Positions 1 through 7,375 of a stretch of DNA of 9,948 nt are shown in pieces. This stretch comes from Acidimicrobiia bacterium. GTDB taxonomy: Bacteria > Actinomycetota > Acidimicrobiia > Spongiisociales > UBA5794. Position 1 is the first letter of the stretch; each line of letters starts with the position of its first letter. A program made the translations under genes and the position numbers. The DNA lies in assembly GCA_013695075.1 (NCBI GenBank), contig JACDBE010000356.1:1-9948 (forward strand), given 5' to 3'. The notes below the pieces were generated by a model, which saw only the letters and a program-made list of their open reading frames with translations, had not been told where the DNA came from and made no database searches.

Positions 1-229
1 TCCCCCGCCTGGTCCGCAGCACCACCGCCACCATGACGATGGCGGCCAGCAAAAGGGTGTGCCCCGCCAGCCGCACCGATCGCAACCGGTCGAACAGAAT
101 CAACCCCACCGGGGTGTCGAGCAGATCGGGGAGCAGCGCCCCCAGCACCAGGAAGCGGAGGTCCATCCGGGGATCGCGAAACGTCGCCCGGGCGATGCCG
201 ATGCTGGCGCCGGCGTGCCAGAAGATCAC
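1..229 (-). CDS. Partial membrane protein, metal-dependent-hydrolase-like (3' end outside window)
   Basis: The frame stays open from a GTG at 229 to the window edge (76 codons). A GGGAG lies about 7 nt upstream of that GTG, and the start is 19 nt after the stop of the zinc-ribbon gene, so the two are probably co-transcribed. The N-terminus reads VIFWHAGASIGIAR, followed by RDPRMDLRFLVLGALLPDLL with an Asp-Leu-Leu-Asp after the Pro, then a His-Thr and a hydrophobic stretch (LLLAAIVMVAVVL). An early His, a 'LGALLPDLxD' segment and a later His are the pattern of the membrane-bound metal-dependent hydrolase-like group (YdjM/DUF457 type), whose molecular role is poorly known. The family assignment is from motif memory and rests on only the N-terminal third. 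The membrane location is better supported than any enzymatic activity. Confidence 0.6.
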   Translation of the reverse strand, partial: MIFWHAGASIGIARATFRDPRMDLRFLVLGALLPDLLDTPVGLILFDRLRSVRLAGHTLLLAAIVMVAVVLRTRRG

Positions 230-248
230 CGGGCACTCCCGGTATCGG

Positions 249-980
249 TCACGGGACCAGGATCGCCTGGCAGTGGATGCAGCGCGGTGGGTCCGACCGC
301 AGGGCGCCGGCCTGCTCGGCGGGGGAGAGGCGGAGGTGGCAGGCGCCGCACACTCCGTCACCGAGCCGGGCGGCAGCAACCCCGTCGTCCATCGTAGGGC
401 GCAGCTGTTCGTACAGATCGAGCAGATCGGCTGCTATCAGCGGGACGATCTCGGCCTTGCGGCTCTCCCTGGCGGCGAGACGACCATCGATGTCCTGCCA
501 GGCGGCGGCTATGACCGCTTGGTGACCGTCCTTGACGTCGGCGGCGGCGGCGATCTCGCTTTCCAGCGCCTGCTGCGCCGCCGTCAGCTCATCCTTGCGC
601 TCCATCAGCATGAGGACACCCTCCTCACGGTCGCGCTGCTGGTTCTTCAGCATCTCGACCTCGCGCCGCATGTAATCGGCGTCACGGGCGCTGAGCCCCC
701 CGGCGTAGAGGCGGTTCTGCTCGGTGGTCACCCGGGCCTCGGCCAGGTCGAATTCGCCCGAAACCCGGTCGAGGTCCAGGGTCGCCTGGCGCAGCTCGGC
801 GGTGACCCGGTCCCGGTCAGCGGTGAGCCGGGTGAGGTGGTGGTGAGCCGCCCGGTACAGCTCCAGGGCGGGCAGAGACTGGCGTTCGATGAGCAGACGA
901 TCGATCTCGGTGTCCACCGCCTGCAGGTCGAGCAGGTCTTCCAGCCCTTGCATCCGATCCAACGCCATCTCCTCGCTCAC
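249..980 (-). CDS. Coiled-coil protein with C-terminal C4 zinc ribbon (COG1579 / zf-RING_7)
   Basis: The 243-residue product has a long charged helical part (about residues 10-175, with heptad-like Leu/Glu/Arg runs such as LEDLLDLQAVDTEIDRLL) and ends in a zinc ribbon. Counted from the GTG start, the four ligands are Cys211, Cys214, Cys234 and Cys237 (VCGACHLRLS ... CIHCQAIL). This is the architecture of the COG1579 family, a putative nucleic-acid-binding protein often found near Nif3-like and RNase H genes in actinobacteria; its exact role is not established. The start is uncertain. The longest frame begins with GTG at 980, which has no Shine-Dalgarno. A GAGGAG at 969-974 lies 6 nt upstream of a TTG at 962, which would give MDRMQGLEDLL and matches the usual N-terminus better. 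ATG at 953 is a third option. A TAnnnT-type box (TAGCCT, complement of 993-998) precedes the gene. It is divergent from msrA. Confidence 0.88.
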   Translation of the reverse strand: MSEEMALDRMQGLEDLLDLQAVDTEIDRLLIERQSLPALELYRAAHHHLTRLTADRDRVTAELRQATLDLDRVSGEFDLAEARVTTEQNRLYAGGLSARDADYMRREVEMLKNQQRDREEGVLMLMERKDELTAAQQALESEIAAAADVKDGHQAVIAAAWQDIDGRLAARESRKAEIVPLIAADLLDLYEQLRPTMDDGVAAARLGDGVCGACHLRLSPAEQAGALRSDPPRCIHCQAILVP

Positions 981-1073
981 CGGCGGGGGGGCAGGCTACC
1001 GGTTGGGGCGCCGCCGCCCGCCAGCTAGTCGACCGGGCCATGGCAGACTCGGAAGCGACAGAGAGGGATTGCC
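981..1073. promoter_or_regulatory. Divergent intergenic region between zinc-ribbon gene and msrA
   Basis: This 93-bp gap separates two divergent genes and must hold both promoters unless they lie inside the coding regions. On the minus strand TAGCCT (complement of 993-998) fits the actinobacterial TAnnnT -10 pattern. On the plus strand no convincing -10 was found, but AGAGGG at about 1062-1067 is a good Shine-Dalgarno for msrA. A run of seven G (985-991) is present. No operator-like palindrome stands out. Confidence 0.3.
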
Positions 1074-1721
1074 ATGCTGTTCACCAAGAAGAAGACCGCC
1101 ATGCCGACCGCCGACGAGGCGCTGCCGGGTCGCCAGGAGGAGATGCAGGTCCCCGAGCGGCACTTCGTGCTCGACACCCCGCTGCGGCCGCCATGGCCCC
1201 ATGGCACCGAAACGGTCCAGCTGGGGATGGGCTGCTTCTGGGGGGCAGAGCGGATCTTCTGGCAGATGGACGGGGTGTACACCACCGCCGCCGGCTACGG
1301 CGGCGGGATCACGGCCAACCCCACCTATGAGGAGGTCTGCTCCGGTCGCACCGGCCACAACGAGATCGTGCTGGTGGTGTTCGACCCGGCGATGGTCTCC
1401 TTCGAGACCCTGCTCGCCGCCTTCTGGGAAAACCACGACCCCACCCAGGGCATGCGGCAGGGCAACGACGTCGGCACCCAGTACCGCTCCGGTATCTACG
1501 TCACCACCGACGGGCAGCGGGAAATCGCCAAGCGCTCCCGCGACCGCTACCAGGAGCTGCTAACCGGGTCCGGGTACGGGCAGATCTCCACAGAGGTCGT
1601 CGACGCCGGACCGTTCTACTACGCCGAGTCCTACCACCAGCAGTACCTGGCAAAGAACCCCAACGGCTACTGCAACCACGGCTTCTGCCAGATCGCCTAT
1701 AGCGCGCCTGACCAGCGCTAG
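1074..1721 (+). CDS. msrA: Peptide-methionine (S)-S-oxide reductase MsrA
   Basis: MsrA reduces the S-epimer of methionine sulfoxide in proteins and free methionine back to methionine, normally in the cytoplasm with thioredoxin as electron donor. The 215-residue product carries the family signature GCFWG with catalytic Cys54, followed by YGGG and the NPTYEEVCSGRTGHNEIV block. It also has the NDVGTQYRSGIY segment and the terminal YHQQYLAKNPNGYC. Cys200 and Cys205 near the C-terminus (GYCNHGFC) are placed to act as resolving or recycling cysteines, as in MsrA proteins that use a disulfide relay. ATG 1074 is supported by AGAGGG about 7 nt upstream. The N-terminus has about 45 residues before the core, a length seen in other bacterial MsrA with an N-terminal extension. 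MsrB is not in the window. The gene is complete, and the identification is secure. Confidence 0.97.
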   Translation: MLFTKKKTAMPTADEALPGRQEEMQVPERHFVLDTPLRPPWPHGTETVQLGMGCFWGAERIFWQMDGVYTTAAGYGGGITANPTYEEVCSGRTGHNEIVLVVFDPAMVSFETLLAAFWENHDPTQGMRQGNDVGTQYRSGIYVTTDGQREIAKRSRDRYQELLTGSGYGQISTEVVDAGPFYYAESYHQQYLAKNPNGYCNHGFCQIAYSAPDQR

Positions 1722-1806
1722 CCCTCTCGACGTGCCGACCGACTCAATAGGACCGGAACCGGGGCATTGCACTCCGAGCGTGCTGTCGGCGCACCGCTCG
1801 GCCTTC

Positions 1807-2550
1807 GTGACAGACCACCTGGCGCTGGTCGCCACGACCGCTGTCTTCGGTTTCATGGTCCTGCAGGCTCTGAGGGTATCTCGCTTCAACCCGGCAACGG
1901 CACTGGCGATTGTGGCTTCCGCTGGGGCCGTGGAGGTTGTTCTCGGCGTCATGGCCTCGTCCTACTGGGTAGTCCTCCTGATTGCGTGCTACATCGTCGC
2001 CGGCGTCCGACACGCCGCCCGGCGGAGGGGCGGAGTCACGCCCGTATGGACGTACGCCGAAGTCGCCCTGGCCTTTGCTGCGGTCCTGCTGGTCCCGTGG
2101 CCCTGGGCTCCTCCTGCTTGTGCCAACCCTCCTCTTCCTCTACTGGGAGCGACGCCGTCCTCGGTCGGCGGAAACCGGGACCGCCTATGGCACCACGGCT
2201 TTGGGGCTCATCGTGGCTTCGTTCATCGTCGGAACGGCTGTCTGGCTCCCTGCTGAGGTCATCGTGACCAACGACCCAGAACTCCCTGCCTGGTCGGCTA
2301 CGTTCTCGCAACCGATGAACGCTGGACAAGCGTCCTGATAGAGGAGGACCGTTCGATCCTTCGACTTCACGCCGACGCCGTGACCGATCGGTTTGTCTGT
2401 ACACCTCGTGATGTTCCGTTGACCCGCCCGCTGGTCGGGTTTCTCATTCGATCGTCCACGGTCGTGCAGTGCAGAGATGCCATGCGAAACGCTGTCTCGG
2501 AAGCCGACCAAGCCACGACGACCACCGCGACAGCCACGAGCGAGCCCTGA
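1807..2550 (+). pseudogene. Frame-disrupted multi-spanning membrane protein, function unknown
   Basis: Three consecutive pieces read as one membrane protein but lie in different frames. Piece 1 (1807 to about 2100) has hydrophobic segments such as HLALVATTAVFGFMVLQAL, AIVASAGAVEVVLGVMA and SYWVVLLIACYIVAGV. Piece 2, shifted by +1 (about 2100 to 2280), reads LLLLVPTLLFLYWERRR and TTALGLIVASFIVGTAVWLP. Piece 3 returns to the first frame (about 2284 to the TGA at 2548-2550) as a soluble C-terminal domain (PCLVGYVLATDERWTSVLIE, then LRLHADAVTDRFVC) ending in a Thr/Ala-rich tail. The two shifts cancel: 744 nt is exactly 248 codons. In the first frame only one stop interrupts the span (TGA 2254-2256). 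GTG 1807 starts just before the first membrane segment; GTG 1732 is an alternative, and neither has a clear Shine-Dalgarno. About five membrane helices are expected. I do not recognise the family. The breaks lie in or beside short C-rich runs, so either early decay or assembly error is possible. The gene is not obviously linked to its neighbours. Confidence 0.6.
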
Positions 2551-2617
2551 CTCGCCTCAAGGGTAAGAGAGGCGTGGAGGGGGAAACCGGACGGGCAAGC
2601 GGCGGGGTGGTCAGCTC

Positions 2618-2623
2618 TAGAGT
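2618..2623 (+). promoter_or_regulatory. Possible -10 element upstream of the ABC exporter operon
   Basis: TAGAGT matches the actinobacterial TAnnnT -10 consensus and would place transcription start near 2630, leaving a leader of about 24 nt before GTG 2654. No clear -35 was found. This is a pattern match only. Confidence 0.3.
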
Positions 2624-2653
2624 GGCCGACCCGCCTGCCCTGCGAGCCCCACC

Positions 2654-4456
2654 GTGACCGATCAACCCCAGACCTTGCGCGCCGCCCTCGGCTCCGGGCT
2701 GCGGTTGATCGGGTACTTCGTTCGCCGGCATCCGGGCTCGTTCACGCTGGCCGCCATCGGGGCCGCCTTCTTCGCCGGAGCCATCGTCGCCTCGGCGGTG
2801 GTCATCGGCCGGGCCACCGACAGCGTCATCGTGCCGGTGCTCGACGGCGGCGAGCCCTTAGACAGGAGGCTGGTGCCGGCGGTGCTGGCGGTCGTCGCCG
2901 TGGCCACCTGGAAGGCGGCGGCCATCGTGCTGCGCCGCGGTGGAGCTAGCTACCTGTTCTTCGCTAACCAGGCGGACCTGCGGCTGGGGCTGATCGACCG
3001 GATTCTCCGCCTCGAGCTGTCGTGGTATCGCCGCCAGACCGTCGGCGACCTGCTCGCCACAACAGACACCGACACCAGCCAGGCCACCTTCATCCTCAAC
3101 CCGCTTCCCTACTCCACCGGCGCTTCCCTGCTGCTGATCGGGTCGGTGGTGATGATCGGCCTCATCGACCCCTGGCTGGCGCTGATCGCCCTGGTGTCGC
3201 TGGGCGGGCTGCTCACCGTCGACATCTCCGGGAGCTGGCGCACCTTCGAGACCTTCCAGGCGGTGCAGGAGGAGCGCGGTGCGGTTGCCCGGGTAGCCCA
3301 CGAGAGCTTCGACGGGGCGTTGACGGTGAAGGCGCTGGGTCGTCAAGACACCGAGACCACCCGATTCCGTACCGCCTCGGAGAAGCTGAGGGCACTGGTA
3401 GCCGACACCGGGAGGATCTTCTCCACCTACCGGGTGGTGGTCGAGGGATTGCTGTCGGTGGTGACGGTGGTGATGCTGGTGGCCGGTACCGTCCGCATCC
3501 GGGCCGGTGCGGTGACCCCCGGTGAGGTGATCACCGTCGCCTATCTGCTGTCGCTGCTGTTCATCCCCATCCGGATCATCGGGTTCATGCTGTGGGACAT
3601 GTCGCATTCGGTGGCGGCCTGGCGCCGGGTGCAGCGGGTGATGACCGCAGACGAGCTGGTCGAGTACGGGTCGATCGAGAGCCGGATGTGGCCCAGCGGG
3701 GCCGAGGTCGACGGCGTCGCCATCGGCTTCGGCTACACCCCCGACCAGCCCATCCTGCGCGACGTCCACTTCACCATCGGTTCGGGCCGGGTGGTGGCGG
3801 TGGTGGGGCCGACCGGGTCCGGGAAGTCGACCCTGGTGACCCTGCTCGCCCGGTTGTGGGACCCGGGGTCGGGGGTGATCTCGATAGACGGGGCCGATCT
3901 GCGCGACTTCGCCCGGTCGGCGCTGCCGGGAGAGGTGGCCTTCGTGGCGCAGGATGCCTTCCTGTTCGACGACACGGTGCGGGGCAACATCGCCTTCGGC
4001 ACGGCCGCCGACGACGCCGCGATACGGGCGGCGGCCGACGTGGCCGGGGCCACCGGTTTCATCGAGCAGCTCCCCGACGGCTGGGACTCCATGCTCGGCG
4101 AGCGAGGTGTCACCCTGTCCGGCGGTCAGCGGCAGCGCATCGCCCTGGCCCGGGCCCTGGTGCGTCGGCCCCGGCTGCTCATTCTCGACGACGCCACCTC
4201 GGCAGTCGATCCGTCGGTGGAGACCCGGATCCTGGAACGGCTCAAGCGGGCCAAGCTACCGGCGACGGTGGTGATGGTTGCCTACCGCCGCTCGTCGATC
4301 ACACTCGCCGACGAGGTGGTGTTCGTCGACGACGGCCGGATCGTCGCGCACGGCACCCACCGCGAGCTCCTGGCCACCGTCCCCGGTTACGTACGCATCC
4401 TGGAGGCCTACGAACGCGACGCCGCTGCCCGTGCGGCGACATCGGAGGCGGGATGA
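2654..4456 (+). CDS. ABC exporter half-transporter (TMD-NBD), degenerate-site subunit
   Basis: This 600-residue half-transporter has an N-terminal six-helix exporter-type membrane domain (helices near residues 31-51, 72-93, 152-170, 172-191, 262-282 and 292-312) and a C-terminal ATPase domain. Visible motifs are Walker A GPTGSGKST (385-393), Q-loop Gln433, signature LSGGQ (488-492), Walker B RLLILD ending at Asp512 and D-loop SAVD (516-519). Two catalytic positions are altered: Asp513 replaces the usual Glu after Walker B, and Tyr544 replaces the switch-loop His (MVAYRRSS). This is the pattern of the non-hydrolysing subunit in heterodimeric ABC exporters such as TM287/288. It overlaps the next gene by ATGA, so the two are almost certainly co-translated and assemble in the cytoplasmic membrane. 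The substrate cannot be read from the sequence; lipids, drugs or peptides are all possible. The GTG start follows a region with no strong Shine-Dalgarno. Confidence 0.95.
   Translation: MTDQPQTLRAALGSGLRLIGYFVRRHPGSFTLAAIGAAFFAGAIVASAVVIGRATDSVIVPVLDGGEPLDRRLVPAVLAVVAVATWKAAAIVLRRGGASYLFFANQADLRLGLIDRILRLELSWYRRQTVGDLLATTDTDTSQATFILNPLPYSTGASLLLIGSVVMIGLIDPWLALIALVSLGGLLTVDISGSWRTFETFQAVQEERGAVARVAHESFDGALTVKALGRQDTETTRFRTASEKLRALVADTGRIFSTYRVVVEGLLSVVTVVMLVAGTVRIRAGAVTPGEVITVAYLLSLLFIPIRIIGFMLWDMSHSVAAWRRVQRVMTADELVEYGSIESRMWPSGAEVDGVAIGFGYTPDQPILRDVHFTIGSGRVVAVVGPTGSGKSTLVTLLARLWDPGSGVISIDGADLRDFARSALPGEVAFVAQDAFLFDDTVRGNIAFGTAADDAAIRAAADVAGATGFIEQLPDGWDSMLGERGVTLSGGQRQRIALARALVRRPRLLILDDATSAVDPSVETRILERLKRAKLPATVVMVAYRRSSITLADEVVFVDDGRIVAHGTHRELLATVPGYVRILEAYERDAAARAATSEAG
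4444..4448 (+). promoter_or_regulatory. Ribosome binding site fixing the start of the second ABC subunit
   Basis: GGAGG sits 4 nt before ATG 4453, inside the end of the first ABC gene. The frame of the second ABC gene is open much further upstream (to about 3592), so this site and the ATGA overlap are what define the true start. Confidence 0.75.
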
Positions 4457-6249
4457 CCACCCCGCCATCGGCGATAGGCACCACCAGGGCACTGCGTCGC
4501 ATGGTGTCTGAGGCGCCGGCGCTGCGCCGCGGGCTGGGGATCACCATGCTGCTCGCCGCTCTGGGCACGGCGATCCAGGTGGTGGTGCCCATCGTGGTGC
4601 AACGCATCATCGACAGCGAGATCCTGGCCCCGGGAGGGGTGGACCTCGCCGACACCCTCACCCTGGGAGGCATCGCCGTCACCGCCATGCTGGCCGCCAT
4701 GGTGGTCAGGCGGCTGGCACTGGTTCGCTTGGCGCTGCGGGCTGCGCAGGGTCTGTCCGATCTGCGTGTGCGGGCCTTTTCCCACATCCACTCGCTCTCG
4801 GTGTTGCACGTCGAGGCGGAGCGGCGTGGCTCGCTGGTGGCCCGGGTCACCTCGGACGTCGCCGCCATCCAGGACTTCGTTGACTGGGGAGGCGTGGGGT
4901 TGCTCATCGGTGCCGCCCAGGTGACGTTGGCGGTGGCGATGATGCTGGTGTACCAATGGCGCCTGGCGCTGTTCGTGCTCGGCGGGGTGGTGCTGTACGG
5001 GCTACTACTGGTGCTGTTCCAGCGGGTGCTGAAGCGGCTCCACGATCAGGTGCGGAGCCTGGTGGGAGACACCCTGGCCGCCATCGGCGAGACCATCTCC
5101 GGGCTGGTGGTGGTGCGGGCATACGGCGCCGAGGAGGCCACGATGGCCAAGGTGCGCACTGTTGTCCACCGCCAGTTCAGGACCGAGCATCGCACCTTCA
5201 CCCTGGGAGCCGCCATGTTCTCCAGCGCCGAGGTGTTCGCCGGGGCCATCACGGCCGGGGTCATCGGGCTTGGCGTGGCATACGGCCAGGGTTGGGGCCT
5301 CAGCGCCGGAACCTTGCTCGCCATGCTGTTCCTGGTGACGCTGTTGGTGGAGCCGGTACAGACCCTGGTGGAGACGCTCGACCAGGCGCAGTCGGCGGCC
5401 GCGGGGGTGCGGCGGATCATCGAGGTGCTCGACACCCCCGTCGAGATCGCCGACCCGGTCGACGGTGTCCCGCTGCCCGACGGTGCGTTGGATGTGAGCT
5501 TCGCCGGGGTGTGGTTCCGCTATCCGTCCGGCGAACAGGCGGTGCGCGACGTCTCGGTGACCATCCCCGCCGGTGCCCGGGTGGCGGTGGTAGGCGAGAC
5601 CGGTTCGGGTAAGTCGACGTTCTCCAAGTTGGCTACCCGGTTGCTCGACCCCACCTCGGGTGAGGTGCTCGTCGGCGGGATCCCTCTCGATCGGGTCGGC
5701 TTCACCGACCTCCGCCGCCGCGTGGTGTTCGTTCCCCAAGAGGGGTTCCTGTTCGACACCACCATCGCCGGCAACGTCCGCTACGGGCGGCCCGACGCCA
5801 GCGACGCCCGCATCGAGCGTGCTTTCGCCGAGCTGGAGCTGGATGGTTGGCTGGCGTCGCTGCCTTCCGGTCTCGCCACCGCGGTGGGCGAGCGGGGCAG
5901 CAACCTGTCGGCCGGTGAGCGCCAGCTGGTGGCGCTGGTGCGGGCCTGGATCGCAAACCCCGACGTCCTCGTTCTCGACGAGGCCACCTCGGCGGTCGAC
6001 CCTGCCCTCGAGGTACAGATCAGGAGAGCGATGGAGCATCTCACCGAATCCCGCACCTCGATCACCGTGGCCCATCGCCTGTCCACCGCCGCCGCCGCCG
6101 ACTGGGTGATGGTCTTCGACCAGGGTCGATTGGTCGAGCGCGGTCCTCACGAGGACCTCGTCGCCCTGGGCGGGGTCTACGCCGCCCTCCACGTCGACTG
6201 GGCGGCGGGGACCGGTGGCGGCGGCCGGCCCATCGCCCCTGTGCAGTAG
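4453..6249 (+). CDS. ABC exporter half-transporter (TMD-NBD), catalytic subunit
   Basis: The 598-residue product has the same order of domains as its partner: membrane helices near 28-50, 70-88, 147-166, 170-189, 255-275 and 283-302, then an ATPase domain. Motifs are A-loop Tyr357, Walker A GETGSGKST (381-389), Q-loop Gln429, Walker B DVLVLD ending at Asp509, catalytic Glu510, D-loop SAVD (513-516) and switch His541 (TVAHRLST). These are canonical, but the signature is LSAGE (485-489) instead of LSGGQ. In the head-to-tail dimer this weak signature faces the altered Walker B and switch loop of the first subunit. The other site pairs this subunit's intact catalytic residues with the partner's LSGGQ. 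One active and one degenerate site are therefore expected. The start overlaps the upstream stop and has GGAGG just before it. The upstream 287 codons open in the same frame are an out-of-frame reading of the partner gene. The C-terminus ends in a Gly-rich tail. Substrate unknown. Confidence 0.96.
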   Translation: MTTPPSAIGTTRALRRMVSEAPALRRGLGITMLLAALGTAIQVVVPIVVQRIIDSEILAPGGVDLADTLTLGGIAVTAMLAAMVVRRLALVRLALRAAQGLSDLRVRAFSHIHSLSVLHVEAERRGSLVARVTSDVAAIQDFVDWGGVGLLIGAAQVTLAVAMMLVYQWRLALFVLGGVVLYGLLLVLFQRVLKRLHDQVRSLVGDTLAAIGETISGLVVVRAYGAEEATMAKVRTVVHRQFRTEHRTFTLGAAMFSSAEVFAGAITAGVIGLGVAYGQGWGLSAGTLLAMLFLVTLLVEPVQTLVETLDQAQSAAAGVRRIIEVLDTPVEIADPVDGVPLPDGALDVSFAGVWFRYPSGEQAVRDVSVTIPAGARVAVVGETGSGKSTFSKLATRLLDPTSGEVLVGGIPLDRVGFTDLRRRVVFVPQEGFLFDTTIAGNVRYGRPDASDARIERAFAELELDGWLASLPSGLATAVGERGSNLSAGERQLVALVRAWIANPDVLVLDEATSAVDPALEVQIRRAMEHLTESRTSITVAHRLSTAAAADWVMVFDQGRLVERGPHEDLVALGGVYAALHVDWAAGTGGGGRPIAPVQ

Positions 6250-6570
6250 GACGAAGCAAGGTGCCTCGCTGCGCGCCCGGCGCTCCGCCGAGCGCGCCGC
6301 GAGCGTTGGGTCAGGATCGCGGGTTGGGCCATGCTCGAGGTGCTTACCGCCCGAGCGCGGGAACCAGGGACCACCCAGCATGCGCAGCTCGGCACCCGTC
6401 AGTGAGCCCGGTCGCCTGGCAGCCCGTCGGGAGCCAGCGCGACTGCGGCGACACCTTTTGCCACCGTCGAGCAGGCTCGGACGGCCCTGGCCCGGTCCCT
6501 CGGGTGCGGCGCACCACCATGCCCGACCGCGGCGGGCGGGGTCCGCTGGTGGTCGCTGGGCGAATGGCCG
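6250..6570. other. Gene-free convergent intergenic region
   Basis: This 321-bp stretch lies between the ends of the ABC operon (plus) and the nucleotidyltransferase gene (minus). Frames open here show no recognisable motif and look like random high-GC reading. Apart from the hairpin at 6280-6295, I see no RNA gene, repeat array or regulatory structure I can support. Confidence 0.5.
6280..6295 (+). terminator. Short GC hairpin 31 nt after the ABC operon
   Basis: GCGCTC (6280-6285), loop CGCC and GAGCGC (6290-6295) form a perfect 6-bp stem just downstream of the operon stop. There is no following T run, so it would be a non-canonical, U-less terminator at best. Short perfect stems are common by chance in DNA this GC-rich. 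Confidence 0.25.
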
Positions 6571-7365
6571 TCAGTATCCAGACCACCGAGGCCGTCGTTG
6601 ATCGGTCCGTGGCGTCGCGGCCGGGAGGCGTTTCCTGACCATGGCAACGAACGGGGCCATCTCGCTCGCGAGCAGGTCAGCGTCCTCTGGCGTTGCCTGG
6701 CCTTCGTAGGCGCGGTCCGCCGCACGTAGGGCGGAGTGCCAGCGGACGGGGAGATGGTCGAGCGCCCAACTGCCGGCCGATCGCTTGGAGGTGGCTACGT
6801 CGCCGGTCTCCAGCGCACGGAGGATCCGGCCGCCGTTCAGCAGCGCGTAGGTGGCCTCGACGGGATCGGTGTCGTTCTCGGCAACGTGGCGCTCGAGATG
6901 CTCCAGCTCCCGGTCAAGGTCGACCTGGAGCTCAGACCAGCTCGGCGGCGGGACGACCTCAGCCGGCTTTCGGCCATGCAGGAGCGCGTAGCGGCCGGCA
7001 AGCCAGTGCGCACGATTGATCGCCCATGACGTGTCGCGTCGATCATCACGATAGGCGTGTCGAGGCGCGGCTCGTCGGCGAGCGTCCTCCTCGAGGACGT
7101 ACCAGGCGTCCCAGTCCACGCCCATCTGGCCGGCAATCGCGGCGTGAAGGTCTTCGACCTCCTGCACGGTCCCAGTTTCGAGCGAGCGACGAACGATCAC
7201 ATAGGTGTCGAGGTCAGCGGATCTTGGCGCCCCGTCACCGAAGGTGGTCCCGCCATGGGCCCACATGGCGACGAGGTCGTCACCAAGGATGCCGAACAGA
7301 CCATCACGCAGCCGCGTCCAGGCGTTCCTGGCACATTTCGGAAGCTGCTCGAGCGGGACGCTCAC
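6571..7365 (-). CDS. Nucleotidyltransferase, aminoglycoside adenylyltransferase-like (AadA-type fold)
   Basis: The 264-residue product has an N-terminal nucleotidyltransferase domain: AMWAHGGTTFGDGAPRSADL then DTYVIV, giving the metal-binding pair Asp51/Asp53. Further acidic residues lie in MGVDWDAWYVLEED (about 81-94). The C-terminal helical domain (about 168-221) contains ATYALLNGGRILRALETGDV and a SAGSWALDHLP segment, typical of ANT(3'')/AadA and DUF4111 C-terminal domains. Such enzymes transfer AMP from ATP to a hydroxyl of streptomycin/spectinomycin-type drugs, but distant members modify unknown targets. The usual Gly-Ser of the first motif is Gly-Gly here, so activity on antibiotics should not be assumed. 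I chose GTG 7365, 10 nt after the stop of the methyltransferase gene, although no clear Shine-Dalgarno is visible. The frame extends further upstream only through the antisense of that gene's coding region. The short gap suggests an operon with the methyltransferase. Confidence 0.78.
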   Translation of the reverse strand: MSVPLEQLPKCARNAWTRLRDGLFGILGDDLVAMWAHGGTTFGDGAPRSADLDTYVIVRRSLETGTVQEVEDLHAAIAGQMGVDWDAWYVLEEDARRRAAPRHAYRDDRRDTSWAINRAHWLAGRYALLHGRKPAEVVPPPSWSELQVDLDRELEHLERHVAENDTDPVEATYALLNGGRILRALETGDVATSKRSAGSWALDHLPVRWHSALRAADRAYEGQATPEDADLLASEMAPFVAMVRKRLPAATPRTDQRRPRWSGY

Positions 7366-7375
7366 CCGAATCGGC

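Noticed and set aside
33..1028. 331-codon plus-strand ORF over the zinc-ribbon gene
   Set aside because: Antisense shadow; the minus strand carries a complete four-cysteine zinc ribbon and coiled coil.
3592..4452. Long upstream extension of the second ABC gene in the same open frame
   Set aside because: It is an Arg/Gly-rich out-of-frame reading of the first ABC gene's ATPase domain; GGAGG plus the ATGA overlap at 4453 mark the real start.
5005..6381. 458-codon minus-strand ORF opposite the second ABC gene
   Set aside because: It has no family motifs, is His/Gly/Arg-rich, and is explained by high third-position GC of the confirmed plus-strand gene.
6261..6638. ORFs in the convergent gap after the ABC operon
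   Set aside because: Low-complexity Arg/Pro/Gly readings with no Shine-Dalgarno or motif, overlapping other equally open frames.
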